A DNA stretch of 64,000 nt from contig DUZQ01000005.1 of the NCBI GenBank assembly GCA_013349435.1, positions 1 through 64,000 of the forward strand, given 5' to 3'. Positions within the stretch are counted from its first letter, which is position 1; every line of letters begins with the position of its first letter. The notes beneath the pieces were generated by a model. It was not told the DNA's origin. It saw only the letters and a list, made by a program, of their open reading frames with translations, and made no database searches. A program made the translations under genes and the position numbers. Origin of the DNA: Planctomycetota bacterium (GTDB lineage: Bacteria > Planctomycetota > Phycisphaerae > Sedimentisphaerales > Anaerohalosphaeraceae). Below, in pieces: positions 20,064 to 27,872 of the stretch.

Positions 20064-20567
20064 ATGCAGAATAACTTTCTGGAAGAGATTGTCGCCGAGT
20101 GGCTCGAATACGAAGGGTATATTGTTAAAAGGAATGAGCGAGTCGGTCGCCGTGCCGTCGGCGGACATGAAGGGGAACTGGATGTTGTGGGCTTCAATCC
20201 AAAGACAAAGCATCTCATCCATGTCGAAACGTCAACAGATGCCGACTCCTGGAAAGTCAGAGAAAAAAGATTCGAGAAAAAATTTTCCTCCGGCGACAAA
20301 TATATCAAAAAACTTTTCGAAGGATTAGCCATTCCCAATCAGGTGGAGAAGAAGGCAATCTTTGCTATCGGCAGTGACAAGAACCACAAGGAGATAGGCG
20401 GCGGCGAAGTTGTTATTGCTGAGGACTTCATCTTGGAGATTCTCCACAAGTTCAAAGGCACGTCTTTCCTCTCGCGAGCGGTGCCTGAGAAATACCCGAT
20501 CCTCCGGGTTCTTCAAATGATATCTCATCATCACAAGAAGGTTGTCAGAGAACTGAAAGAGGAATAA
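20064..20567 (+). CDS. Predicted restriction-endonuclease-fold-like protein
   Basis: EIVAEWLEYEGYIVKRNERVG...HEGELDVVGFNPKTKHLIHVETSTDADSW resembles a PD-(D/E)XK core (D..E), but the Lys position is not canonical. Confidence 0.45.
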   Translation: MQNNFLEEIVAEWLEYEGYIVKRNERVGRRAVGGHEGELDVVGFNPKTKHLIHVETSTDADSWKVREKRFEKKFSSGDKYIKKLFEGLAIPNQVEKKAIFAIGSDKNHKEIGGGEVVIAEDFILEILHKFKGTSFLSRAVPEKYPILRVLQMISHHHKKVVRELKEE

Positions 20568-20649
20568 CCGCCAAACCAAAGGGTTGAGTATCTGCTCCGG
20601 CTCAGTTTTATGTGCTTTTAGAGCTTGAAATTGAATACAATCCAGTCCA

Positions 20650-20700
20650 GCTACGGCTCATCGGAGGTTTTGGCCGGAGGCGAGAGGCCGAGCTGTAGCC
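20650..20700. repeat. Imperfect inverted repeat (13-bp arms, about 12 pairs including one GU)
   Basis: ccagctacggctc ... gagctgtagccgg between the nuclease-like gene and hicB. Confidence 0.5.
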
Positions 20701-20734
20701 GGATTAGATATAACGAATTAATGATATAAATTGC

Positions 20735-20763
20735 TTGATTTTTCAGACGTTATCTGGTATTCT
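20735..20763 (+). promoter_or_regulatory. Candidate sigma70-type promoter for hicBA
   Basis: TTGATT - 17 bp - TATTCT. Confidence 0.4.
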
Positions 20764-20784
20764 TATTATCGAGGTGATTAAAAA

Positions 20785-21015
20785 ATGAAAAAACGCTATC
20801 AGTTGCCAATATTAATAGAAAAAGACGAAGATGGGTTTTACGTAGTTGAATGCCCTGTATTTTCGGGATGCTACAGCCAGGGAAAAACTATGGACCAGGC
20901 CCTGAAAAATATTCGTCAGGTAATCGACTTATGTCTAGAAGAGAAAGAAAATAGGCAAGCCCTTAAAGATTTCCATCCCCAGGAGTTGAGTTTCTACACG
21001 TTATCTTATGCCTAA
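20785..21015 (+). CDS. HicB-family antitoxin
   Basis: YQLPILIEKDEDGFYVVECPVFSGCYSQGKTMDQALKNIRQVIDLCLEE; overlaps the downstream HicA-like ORF. Confidence 0.85.
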   Translation: MKKRYQLPILIEKDEDGFYVVECPVFSGCYSQGKTMDQALKNIRQVIDLCLEEKENRQALKDFHPQELSFYTLSYA

Positions 21016-21235
21016 ATTACCCGTTATTTCCGGCAATCAAGCTATAAAGTGTTTTGAAAAGGCAGGCTACCGAGTAATTCGTCAACGAGGTAGCCATGTG
21101 CGGATGTGTCACAAAGGTAATAGCACTAAACAGCCCTTAACCATACCTCGTCACAAGATACTGGGCAAAGGTCTCATGCGCAAATTATTGCGTGATGCTG
21201 AACTTACTATTGAAGAATTTTTAAAGTTACTTTAG
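21008..21235 (+). CDS. HicA-family toxin
   Basis: SGNQAIKCFEKAGYRVIRQRGSHVRMCHKG...LTIPRHKILGKGLMRKLLRDAELTIEEFLKLL. Confidence 0.88.
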   Translation: MPKLPVISGNQAIKCFEKAGYRVIRQRGSHVRMCHKGNSTKQPLTIPRHKILGKGLMRKLLRDAELTIEEFLKLL

Positions 21236-21271
21236 CGCTGTAAATTATTTCGGTACGACTGTCCAGGAAAA

Positions 21272-21514
21272 ATGAGATGGATATTTATGAGAGCTAACGA
21301 ATTTGACAAAAAGTTTGATGACGGCAAGGACATTTCCAAGTACCTTGATATTTCAAAAGCCGTACGGCCCGGACAAGAACAGAAAAGGGTAAATGTTGAT
21401 TTCCCTCTATGGATGATCCACTTATTAGATAAAGAGGCAAAACGTCTGGGCGTGCCCCGACAATCCATCATCAAAGTGTGGATAGCCGAACGCATGAAAA
21501 AAGTCCCATTCTAA
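21272..21514 (+). CDS. CopG/BrnA-like antitoxin (orphan)
   Basis: NEFDKKFDDGKDISKYLDISKAVRPGQEQKRVNVDFPLWMIHLLDKEAKRLGVPRQSIIKVWIAERM; no adjacent toxin ORF of its own. Confidence 0.75.
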   Translation: MRWIFMRANEFDKKFDDGKDISKYLDISKAVRPGQEQKRVNVDFPLWMIHLLDKEAKRLGVPRQSIIKVWIAERMKKVPF

Positions 21515-21542
21515 ACATCTGATTCTAAACTATTCACCACGC

Positions 21543-21923
21543 CTATCTTTTTGTCAGTGCCACCGCTGAGGCAATGGCGAAATTAGCGGTATGTGTAATA
21601 CTAAGTGCTATTTCTTTTATCCCGGCCTCGGTTGCGATTCTTTTAACTTCACCGTCGATTTTGACTTCGGGCTGACCCAAGGCATTATTGACGATTTCTA
21701 TATCGGTCCAGGCGATTTTACCCCGCCAGCCTGTGCCGAGCAGCTTCAGCACCGCCTCCTTTGCGGCAAATCGTCCGGCAAGCTTTTCCACCTGATTGTG
21801 CACGGCCTGTGCGTCCGCCTGTTCCCGCTTTGTAAAAACACGGTCGAGGAACCGCTCACTGTGACGGGCGACCATCGATTCAATCCTCGGAAAATCCACC
21901 AGATCTATTCCGTGTAATATCAT
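21543..21923 (-). CDS. acpS: Holo-[acyl-carrier-protein] synthase
   Basis: HGIDLVDFPRIESM, RFAAKEAVLKLLGTGW, LSITHTANFAIASAVA. Confidence 0.93.
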   Translation of the reverse strand: MILHGIDLVDFPRIESMVARHSERFLDRVFTKREQADAQAVHNQVEKLAGRFAAKEAVLKLLGTGWRGKIAWTDIEIVNNALGQPEVKIDGEVKRIATEAGIKEIALSITHTANFAIASAVALTKR

Positions 21924-21941
21924 TTTCAGTAACCTGAAGAT

Positions 21942-23108
21942 TCAAAGATTATGTCGTGTGCTGGTAATGCGCCTGTAAGCCGATTCGACACAGAAGTTAA
22001 TGAAAGGTTCCATATTGGCAATGTTTGCCTGTCTTATCAACCTGTTAATCATCTCATCAAAGGCGGCTTTTCGCCGCTGGAACTGTATCTCGGCCTCGAT
22101 CCTGGTCTGAACGTCCTGAAATGGCTGGTAACCCGGCTCTGTTTTGTCTTCAAGCTTCATAATGAAGATGTGCCCGTCGGCTTCTATAGGTCCGTTCACT
22201 TCGCCGATCTTCATTTTTTGTGCCGCCTTTTCAAGAACATCGTGAGGGGGTGCCAGCGAACCGGGTGTTACCGGATCCCACAAACCGCCCTTTTTCACAC
22301 GGTGTGGGGCGTCGTTCGAGTATATCCGGGCCAACTCACCGAAATCGCGGCCCCGGCTGATTTTTCCCAAGAGTTTGCCGGCAAGTTCCATCGCCGTCTG
22401 TTTTTGTGTACCCGATTCCGGGGGCTGAATTGTTTCTATTTTGTCAATCGCAATGTCGATGAGGCGAAACTGTATTTGACCCTTCTGCGAAAAATACTCG
22501 TCCTTCATTTGGTTATACTTTTTTAGCAGCTCAGTGTGTGTTACAGGCTCTTGTGCGCCCAGTTCCTGTGATATATAGTACTGGGTCAGTAACAACTTCT
22601 TCTGATAGTCGTGAAACCGGCGCCAATCCATCCCCATCTCTTCAAGCACCCTGTTGGCTTCAGGAAGGTTGCCCCGGTAATTTGCGATGAATTTGTTGAC
22701 CTCAGCCTGTGCGGCTTTGTCGATCGCACTGTCGTTTATGTTTCCGTCCGCCTGTTTTTTTGCCTGCTGGTACAATAGCGCATCGGCAGTCTTGCTCATT
22801 ACGACCTGTGAAATCACAGGCCTTGCCTGCAAAATAAACCTGCCAAAATCTCCGCCCTCGGCCATAGGCTTAAGTGTCGTCATTATCGGAGAAATAATTT
22901 CATCGACGGTTATTGTCTCTTTATTTATGCTAAGCACAAGTCCCCCGGAAGGTGCCGGTAGATTTTGGCGCAGCGGAAGTTCATACTCAGCCATTTGTTC
23001 GGCGGTGAATTTGCCCTGTTTTACCCGGGTGTTTTGACACCCGGTTGTGGCCACTGCAAAAGTCACCAAAAGAGCACCACCGAGTATATATATAAACAAC
23101 TGCCTCAT
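21942..23108 (-). CDS. PpiC/SurA-like parvulin peptidylprolyl isomerase lipoprotein
   Basis: Lipobox-like VATTGC; parvulin segment GRDFGELARIYSNDAPHRVKKGGLWDPVTPGSL...GPIEADGHIFIMKLEDKTEPGYQPF. Confidence 0.85.
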   Translation of the reverse strand: MRQLFIYILGGALLVTFAVATTGCQNTRVKQGKFTAEQMAEYELPLRQNLPAPSGGLVLSINKETITVDEIISPIMTTLKPMAEGGDFGRFILQARPVISQVVMSKTADALLYQQAKKQADGNINDSAIDKAAQAEVNKFIANYRGNLPEANRVLEEMGMDWRRFHDYQKKLLLTQYYISQELGAQEPVTHTELLKKYNQMKDEYFSQKGQIQFRLIDIAIDKIETIQPPESGTQKQTAMELAGKLLGKISRGRDFGELARIYSNDAPHRVKKGGLWDPVTPGSLAPPHDVLEKAAQKMKIGEVNGPIEADGHIFIMKLEDKTEPGYQPFQDVQTRIEAEIQFQRRKAAFDEMINRLIRQANIANMEPFINFCVESAYRRITSTRHNL

Positions 23109-23175
23109 TTTGCTCGTTTACCTTATTGACTTCAGTTCTGCAAAAGCTCCACGGTCAAACAGAAATACGATACTG

Positions 23176-24009
23176 TTACTGGTTTTCAGATGGCTGGGCC
23201 TTTAAGATTTCCAGAAAAGCCGGGTGTGTTTTTTTGCCCGCTGCAAGGATGTTGTATTCCCGGCCTGTGTAATTTTCCGGGTCGGCAGGAAAGACCTTGT
23301 TTCCGGCGAGATCGGTCATAATACCATCGGCGTTGGCGATTAACAGTGCGCCTGCGGCGATATCCCACAGCTTTGCATCTATTGCGATGGCGCCGAGCAA
23401 AGCGCCCCTGGCAACATAGGCAAAGTGAAGCGAGCCGCTTCCAAGAGCACGAAATTTTGTCCGGCGCATTATTTCATTAACACCTGCTGCGTGTTCCGGT
23501 TTGAAATGCGTGTCAATACCGAAGGCGGCAAATTCGTTTATATCCTCGCCGCTTACGGTTATTCTCGAAGCATTAAGCTGGGCGTCGGTATCCTTTGCAG
23601 CGGTGTACATAGACTCGGTTGCCGGTTCAAAGATTACCGCTGCGACAGGGTGTCCCTGGTATAGTGCCGCGACAGCGACGGTGAAGAAAAGCAGGCCGTG
23701 CGCGTAATTACTGCTGCCGTCGATCGGGTCGATAATCCACCAGACAGGCTCCGACGACCTCGGCGGCTGTTTGAGCATCTGGTCGCCGGGGCCTTCTTCA
23801 GCTATAAAACCATGGTCGGGATATGTTTCCTTGATGCGATTTACAATCAAATCCTGGCAGATGCGGTCCGCATTTGTGACAATTTGGCGGTTTTTCTTTA
23901 TCGAGGTTTTTACATACTTTATTTCTTCCATTGCTCGCTGGCCTGCAAGGCGTGCGGCAACAACCGCAACCTCCAACATTCGACTGATTTCAGTATGTTC
24001 CAGTGGCAT
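23176..24009 (-). CDS. Inositol monophosphatase family protein
   Basis: FIAEEGPG, WIIDPIDGSSNYAHGLLFFTVAVA, KLWDIAAGALLIANADG. Confidence 0.92.
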   Translation of the reverse strand: MPLEHTEISRMLEVAVVAARLAGQRAMEEIKYVKTSIKKNRQIVTNADRICQDLIVNRIKETYPDHGFIAEEGPGDQMLKQPPRSSEPVWWIIDPIDGSSNYAHGLLFFTVAVAALYQGHPVAAVIFEPATESMYTAAKDTDAQLNASRITVSGEDINEFAAFGIDTHFKPEHAAGVNEIMRRTKFRALGSGSLHFAYVARGALLGAIAIDAKLWDIAAGALLIANADGIMTDLAGNKVFPADPENYTGREYNILAAGKKTHPAFLEILKAQPSENQ

Positions 24010-24250
24010 ATCAAACCTTTTAAATCACAATGAACCGGCAGTCAATCATTTTAACTTAATAACCCCGGCCTGCAAGCAATTTTCAACGATGCTACTCATA
24101 CCTGGTTTCTCACAGGCTTAGTGCAATAAAAGAGAACCCGTAGCCGTCTTTAAGTTGGAAGTCCGGTATTGGAAACGCGGCTTGCATGCCGGCGGTCGGC
24201 GTGCCAACCAACCTGAATGGAAACTTTAAACTGTTTCGGAGACTGATGTT

Positions 24251-24802
24251 ATGAAAAAGTATGAAATGTTAGTGTTGGCAATCCTTGCAGGTTTGGCGGT
24301 AGCGTGGCCCCTGTTCGCCCAGGAAAAAGGCCAACGCGAGGAAGGAAGAAGCCGCCTGCAACGCAGCGGACGGCGCTGGATGAGCCAAGAGGAGCAACAG
24401 AAAGCTTTTGCGACGATCGAGGAGCAATTGGGCAAGATGAAGGCAGGTACCGAAGGTATGCCCCGCAGCAGGGAAGGGTGGCGCGACCTTTCCGATGAAG
24501 AGCGAGACAAACTGAGAGAAAAATTCAGGATGATGCGGGACGAGCGACAGAAATCACTTGAGGTTATCGCCGAGCAAATCGACAAGCTGAAAGGGCCGAG
24601 GCAGCTAAGACGTGAACACGAAGAGGCTATCAGCCAACTGCAAGACGTTCTCAAGTTGGCTCAAAAGGAAAAGGCCAAGGAGACGATTGCGAGTATCGAA
24701 AAGCTGATTGCCGAGAAAAAAAAACGGCTTGAGGAAAAGCTCAAAGCGATTGGTTTCGATCCTGACGCCGGTCGTGAAAGGCGACAGAGACGTCCGCTGT
24801 AA
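24251..24802 (+). CDS. Secreted charged coiled-coil protein
   Basis: Signal peptide (MLVLAILAGLAVAWPLFAQ) followed by a Glu/Lys/Arg-rich helical region. Confidence 0.65.
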   Translation: MKKYEMLVLAILAGLAVAWPLFAQEKGQREEGRSRLQRSGRRWMSQEEQQKAFATIEEQLGKMKAGTEGMPRSREGWRDLSDEERDKLREKFRMMRDERQKSLEVIAEQIDKLKGPRQLRREHEEAISQLQDVLKLAQKEKAKETIASIEKLIAEKKKRLEEKLKAIGFDPDAGRERRQRRPL

Positions 24803-24870
24803 GGAGGTATCCGTTTGGCCCGTAAGCAGGAGCAGGGCAATAAGTGGTGCATAACATTTATCTTGACTGG

Positions 24871-24897
24871 GACCGGGTAAAATTACCCGGTCTTTTT
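24871..24897 (+). terminator. Intrinsic terminator
   Basis: GACCGGGTAAAATTACCCGGTC followed by TTTTT. Confidence 0.8.
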
Positions 24898-24990
24898 AGT
24901 TGTTAAAAAGCGGGCGATTTTGTACGATGAAAGAATCTTGATGTTTGTTCTATTGGTCGTGTTTGTGGGGGTATAGTTTTTTGAGTGTTT

Positions 24991-25125
24991 TTCGGGCGGC
25001 TTGCGCCGCCGCGCTTGTGCTGTTGATTGTTTTAGTTTCTACAGAAGCCGAGCCGCGCAAGCGGCCGAATTAAAGGGTGGAATAACAGAATTGTCTTTCG
25101 GGCGGCTTGCGCCGCCGCGCTTCTG
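24991..25125. repeat. REP / inverted REP / REP array upstream of the RAYT
   Basis: ttcgggcggcttgcgccgccgcgctt (24991-), cagaagccgagccgcgcaagcggccgaa (25042-), ttcgggcggcttgcgccgccgcgcttctg (25097-25125). Hairpins GGCGGC-TTGC-GCCGCC and GCCGC-GCAA-GCGGC. Confidence 0.85.
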
Positions 25126-25164
25126 CTGGAAAATTGGATATATGTAATTTTTAGGGGATAGTTT

Positions 25165-25661
25165 TTGTATAATAAGCCGGTGGCGTATTTTATTACATTT
25201 ACAACACACGGAAGCTGGCTGCATGGTGACCTGCGAAACAGTATCGTCCGGGATGACGGCATACCAAAACTAATCGGAGTCAATACACGTCTCTATCGGC
25301 AGAAACAAGCAAAGCTGAAAACGCCACCTGTCTCTTTGAATAAGGAACAGCAGTTTATTTGGAAACAATCATTCAACACTGTCGCATCAGGCAATGGCAA
25401 TTGATAGCTGCGCACGTCAGGGGCAGTCATGTACATATACTGGTCCGGGCCGACCAGGCCATCGGCAAGGTTGTGAATGAACTGAAAGCATGGTCCAAAC
25501 GAAAACTCCGAAAGGCAGGATATCATATCCCGAAGGTCTGGACTGTCGGAGGCAGTAAACCATATGTATTTACGGATGCGAAGCTTCGGGAAAAAATTCA
25601 CTACGTGATCCATGAGCAGGGCCGGATGATGGAGCATTATCTGGATAAAGGTTTTCGTTAG
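25165..25661 (+). pseudogene. REP-associated tyrosine transposase (RAYT, Y1/HUH), disrupted by a frameshift
   Basis: ORF 25165-25404 begins VAYFITFTTHGSWLHGDLR; overlapping ORF 25359-25661 in another frame carries the HUH motif AAHVRGSHVHILVRAD and a candidate catalytic Tyr (KIHYVIHEQG). Confidence 0.82.
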
Positions 25662-25664
25662 TTT

Positions 25665-25912
25665 CCACAGAAACCGGGCCACGCAGGCGGTCGAATTAAA
25701 GGGTAATGTTATTATTTTTTCCTTCGGGCGGCTTGCGCCGCCGCGCTTCTGCTGTTGATTGTTTTAGTTTCTACAGAAGCCGAGCCGCGCAAGCGGCCGA
25801 ATCAAAGGGTGGAATAATAAAATTATCCTTCGGGCGGCTCGCGCCGCCGCGATTGTGTTATTATGGCGCGTTGCCGCGCTTCTGTTGTTATGGCGCGCCG
25901 CCGCGATTGTGC
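25665..25912. repeat. Inverted REP / REP / inverted REP / REP array downstream of the RAYT
   Basis: cagaaaccgggccacgcaggcggtcgaattaaagg; ttcgggcggcttgcgccgccgcgcttctg (25724-); cagaagccgagccgcgcaagcggccgaatcaaagg (25773-); ttcgggcggctcgcgccgccgcgattgtg (25829-); then degenerate copies. Confidence 0.85.
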
Positions 25913-25959
25913 CGGGGAATTGAAGCCAAAGCTCAGGACACTTTCTTTGCCAGTATCTT

Positions 25960-26595
25960 CTATTGAGTTTGGGTGATTATTTTTTGGGCGTATGACCGCC
26001 AGTCTGTAGCGCCGTTGTCGAGGAAATAATCAAAGGATTTGTCGCCGGCTAACCGACCTAAGACGGCTTTTCGTTCGGCAGGGTCGGCGACCTGATCTAT
26101 GATATGTTTTCTTATAGATTCAAGCTCGATAACAAATCGGCCGTGGTCATCGGTGAACTGGTCCTGGAGTTTTTTTCTTAAGTGTCCTGCATAGGCGGGG
26201 CAGTTGCCATCGGTTCCGACAGCGATTTGCAACGGGCCGCGCTTGACGACTGCGGGAACGAAGAAATCGCACAGGTCCGGCTGGTCAACCACGTTACACA
26301 GCACATCAAGCTCCTGGCAGTCTTTGTAGATTCTGCGATTCAGTTCGAGGTCGTTTGTCGCAGCTATAGCGAGAACAGCCTCTGCGAGGTAGTCCTTTGA
26401 ATAAGCACTTATGACAACCTCTACATTCGGCAACTTGCAGGATTTCTCGAAGACGGGATCCACTTTTTTGGCGATGACGATTACCCTTGCACCGGCTTCG
26501 TGCAGGGAGCTTACCTTTCGGGCGGCGACTTGGCCTGCACCAATGACAACGACGCGTTTACCGGCGAGTTCGAGATATATGGGGTACTTAGCCAT
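25960..26595 (-). CDS. Precorrin-2 dehydrogenase / sirohydrochlorin ferrochelatase-like (siroheme synthase N-terminal domain)
   Basis: YPIYLELAGKRVVVIGAGQVAARKVSSLHEAGARVIVI; NVVDQPDLCDFFVPAVVKRGPLQIAVGTDG. Confidence 0.92.
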   Translation of the reverse strand: MAKYPIYLELAGKRVVVIGAGQVAARKVSSLHEAGARVIVIAKKVDPVFEKSCKLPNVEVVISAYSKDYLAEAVLAIAATNDLELNRRIYKDCQELDVLCNVVDQPDLCDFFVPAVVKRGPLQIAVGTDGNCPAYAGHLRKKLQDQFTDDHGRFVIELESIRKHIIDQVADPAERKAVLGRLAGDKSFDYFLDNGATDWRSYAQKIITQTQ

Positions 26596-26791
26596 TGGTT
26601 CCGATTATACCTGCTGCGTAAGAACAGGCAACAATTCAATTGGATAAAATTTTGGGGCGAAAAATATTATCGATGTTTTCTCAGAAAATGGAAAAAACAG
26701 AGTCTCCGTAGCTGTAGTTGATACCGTGACCTTGATATTATGAGACTTTAAGGCGATTTTGCAACAATCTTAACTTTGGCTTCATATATCC

Positions 26792-26820
26792 TTGACATAG
26801 CTTAGCGATTATGATATACT
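26792..26820 (+). promoter_or_regulatory. Strong sigma70-type promoter
   Basis: TTGACA - 17 bp - TATACT. Confidence 0.75.
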
Positions 26821-26847
26821 AACATTGTATTAATGAGGGGAGAAGAT

Positions 26848-27021
26848 ATGAGTTTGATAAAAAGCATGCTCAGATTTTTCGAGGTGGTTGAATCGGGGCG
26901 GGGTCCGCCGGTTAACCAGGGAGGAAAGCTTTTTGGTCGTTATGTTATCCGTTCAGAAACAAATCTTGCGCCCATCATTTCAGATTCAAAATCTCTGAAT
27001 TTTCAGTACAAATCATTGTGA
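26848..27021 (+). CDS. Small hypothetical protein (57 aa)
   Basis: ATG preceded by gaggggagaagat, downstream of a near-consensus promoter; MSLIKSMLRFFEVVESGRGPPVNQGGKLFGRYVIRSETNLAPIISDSKSLNFQYKSL. Confidence 0.45.
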   Translation: MSLIKSMLRFFEVVESGRGPPVNQGGKLFGRYVIRSETNLAPIISDSKSLNFQYKSL

Positions 27022-27046
27022 TGCGAGTCTGCGCCCTGATTTAGCT

Positions 27047-27832
27047 TTATGGTTGTGGTTCGATGCCGAGCATTTCCGTGAGTGGGCCGAACAATCGAGG
27101 TCCTGCGGCGACGAGCCCTTTAAGACGTGTTTGACGGCGGTTGAAGATAAGACAAGCCCCCTGCGTGTCGCTCACCTTGCCACCGGCGGCGGTAACCAAA
27201 AAGGTGCCGGCAGCAATATCCCACTCGTTCTTAGGAACGAGGGTAAAAGTGGCATCGGCCAAACCGGCGGCGACGAGGGCAAGTTTATAAGCTACCGAGC
27301 CGACAGGCACAACAGTAAACTCACTATCGGCAAAACGCTCCCACAGCCCCCTACCAACTTCAGTTCGGCTGGCTAAAATCCTTGCCCCGGCAAGAGCGGA
27401 ATGATTGCTTGTGGTTACAGGTCTGCCGTTGAAGGTAACGCCCGTTCGGCGTGAGCCGAGGAAAAGCCGGTCCGCGGCGGGATTGCAGATACCAGCAGCG
27501 GTTACGTGCCCATCAACCGCTAATGCGACGGATATACACCATTGGTCTATCCCCTCGATAAACTCGCGTGTGCCGTCTAACGGGTCAACTATCCATACAC
27601 GTCTTTTTTTCAGTCGTCCCAGGTCGTCTGCGGTTTCTTCGGAAAGCCAGCCGTCATCGGCATCGACAAGTGTCTCTCGCAGGAGCCGGTCAAGCTCAAT
27701 ATCAGCGGCGGTAACCGGATCACCTCCCGTTTTAAGCTCGGCCCTGATGCGACCGCTTGTGAAGGTGCCCACCACAGTCCGTGCCAGTTCGAGTGCGTGC
27801 TCAATCTTTGCAAGGTCTTTATCCGATGACAT
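27047..27832 (-). CDS. cysQ: 3'(2'),5'-bisphosphate nucleotidase CysQ-like (inositol monophosphatase superfamily)
   Basis: WIVDPLDGTREFIEGIDQWCISVALA; WDIAAGTFLVTAAGGKV; located in the sulfate-assimilation block. Confidence 0.85.
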   Translation of the reverse strand: MSSDKDLAKIEHALELARTVVGTFTSGRIRAELKTGGDPVTAADIELDRLLRETLVDADDGWLSEETADDLGRLKKRRVWIVDPLDGTREFIEGIDQWCISVALAVDGHVTAAGICNPAADRLFLGSRRTGVTFNGRPVTTSNHSALAGARILASRTEVGRGLWERFADSEFTVVPVGSVAYKLALVAAGLADATFTLVPKNEWDIAAGTFLVTAAGGKVSDTQGACLIFNRRQTRLKGLVAAGPRLFGPLTEMLGIEPQP

Positions 27833-27872
27833 GCATATTTCCTTTACCGGAAGTTGGTGGCATGATACGGCC

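Noticed and set aside
20640-20760. Integron attC site between the accessory genes
   Set aside because: A hairpin exists at 20650-20700, but it lacks the R/R' core sites (RYYYAAC/GTTRRRY pair) and is not repeated after the other genes.
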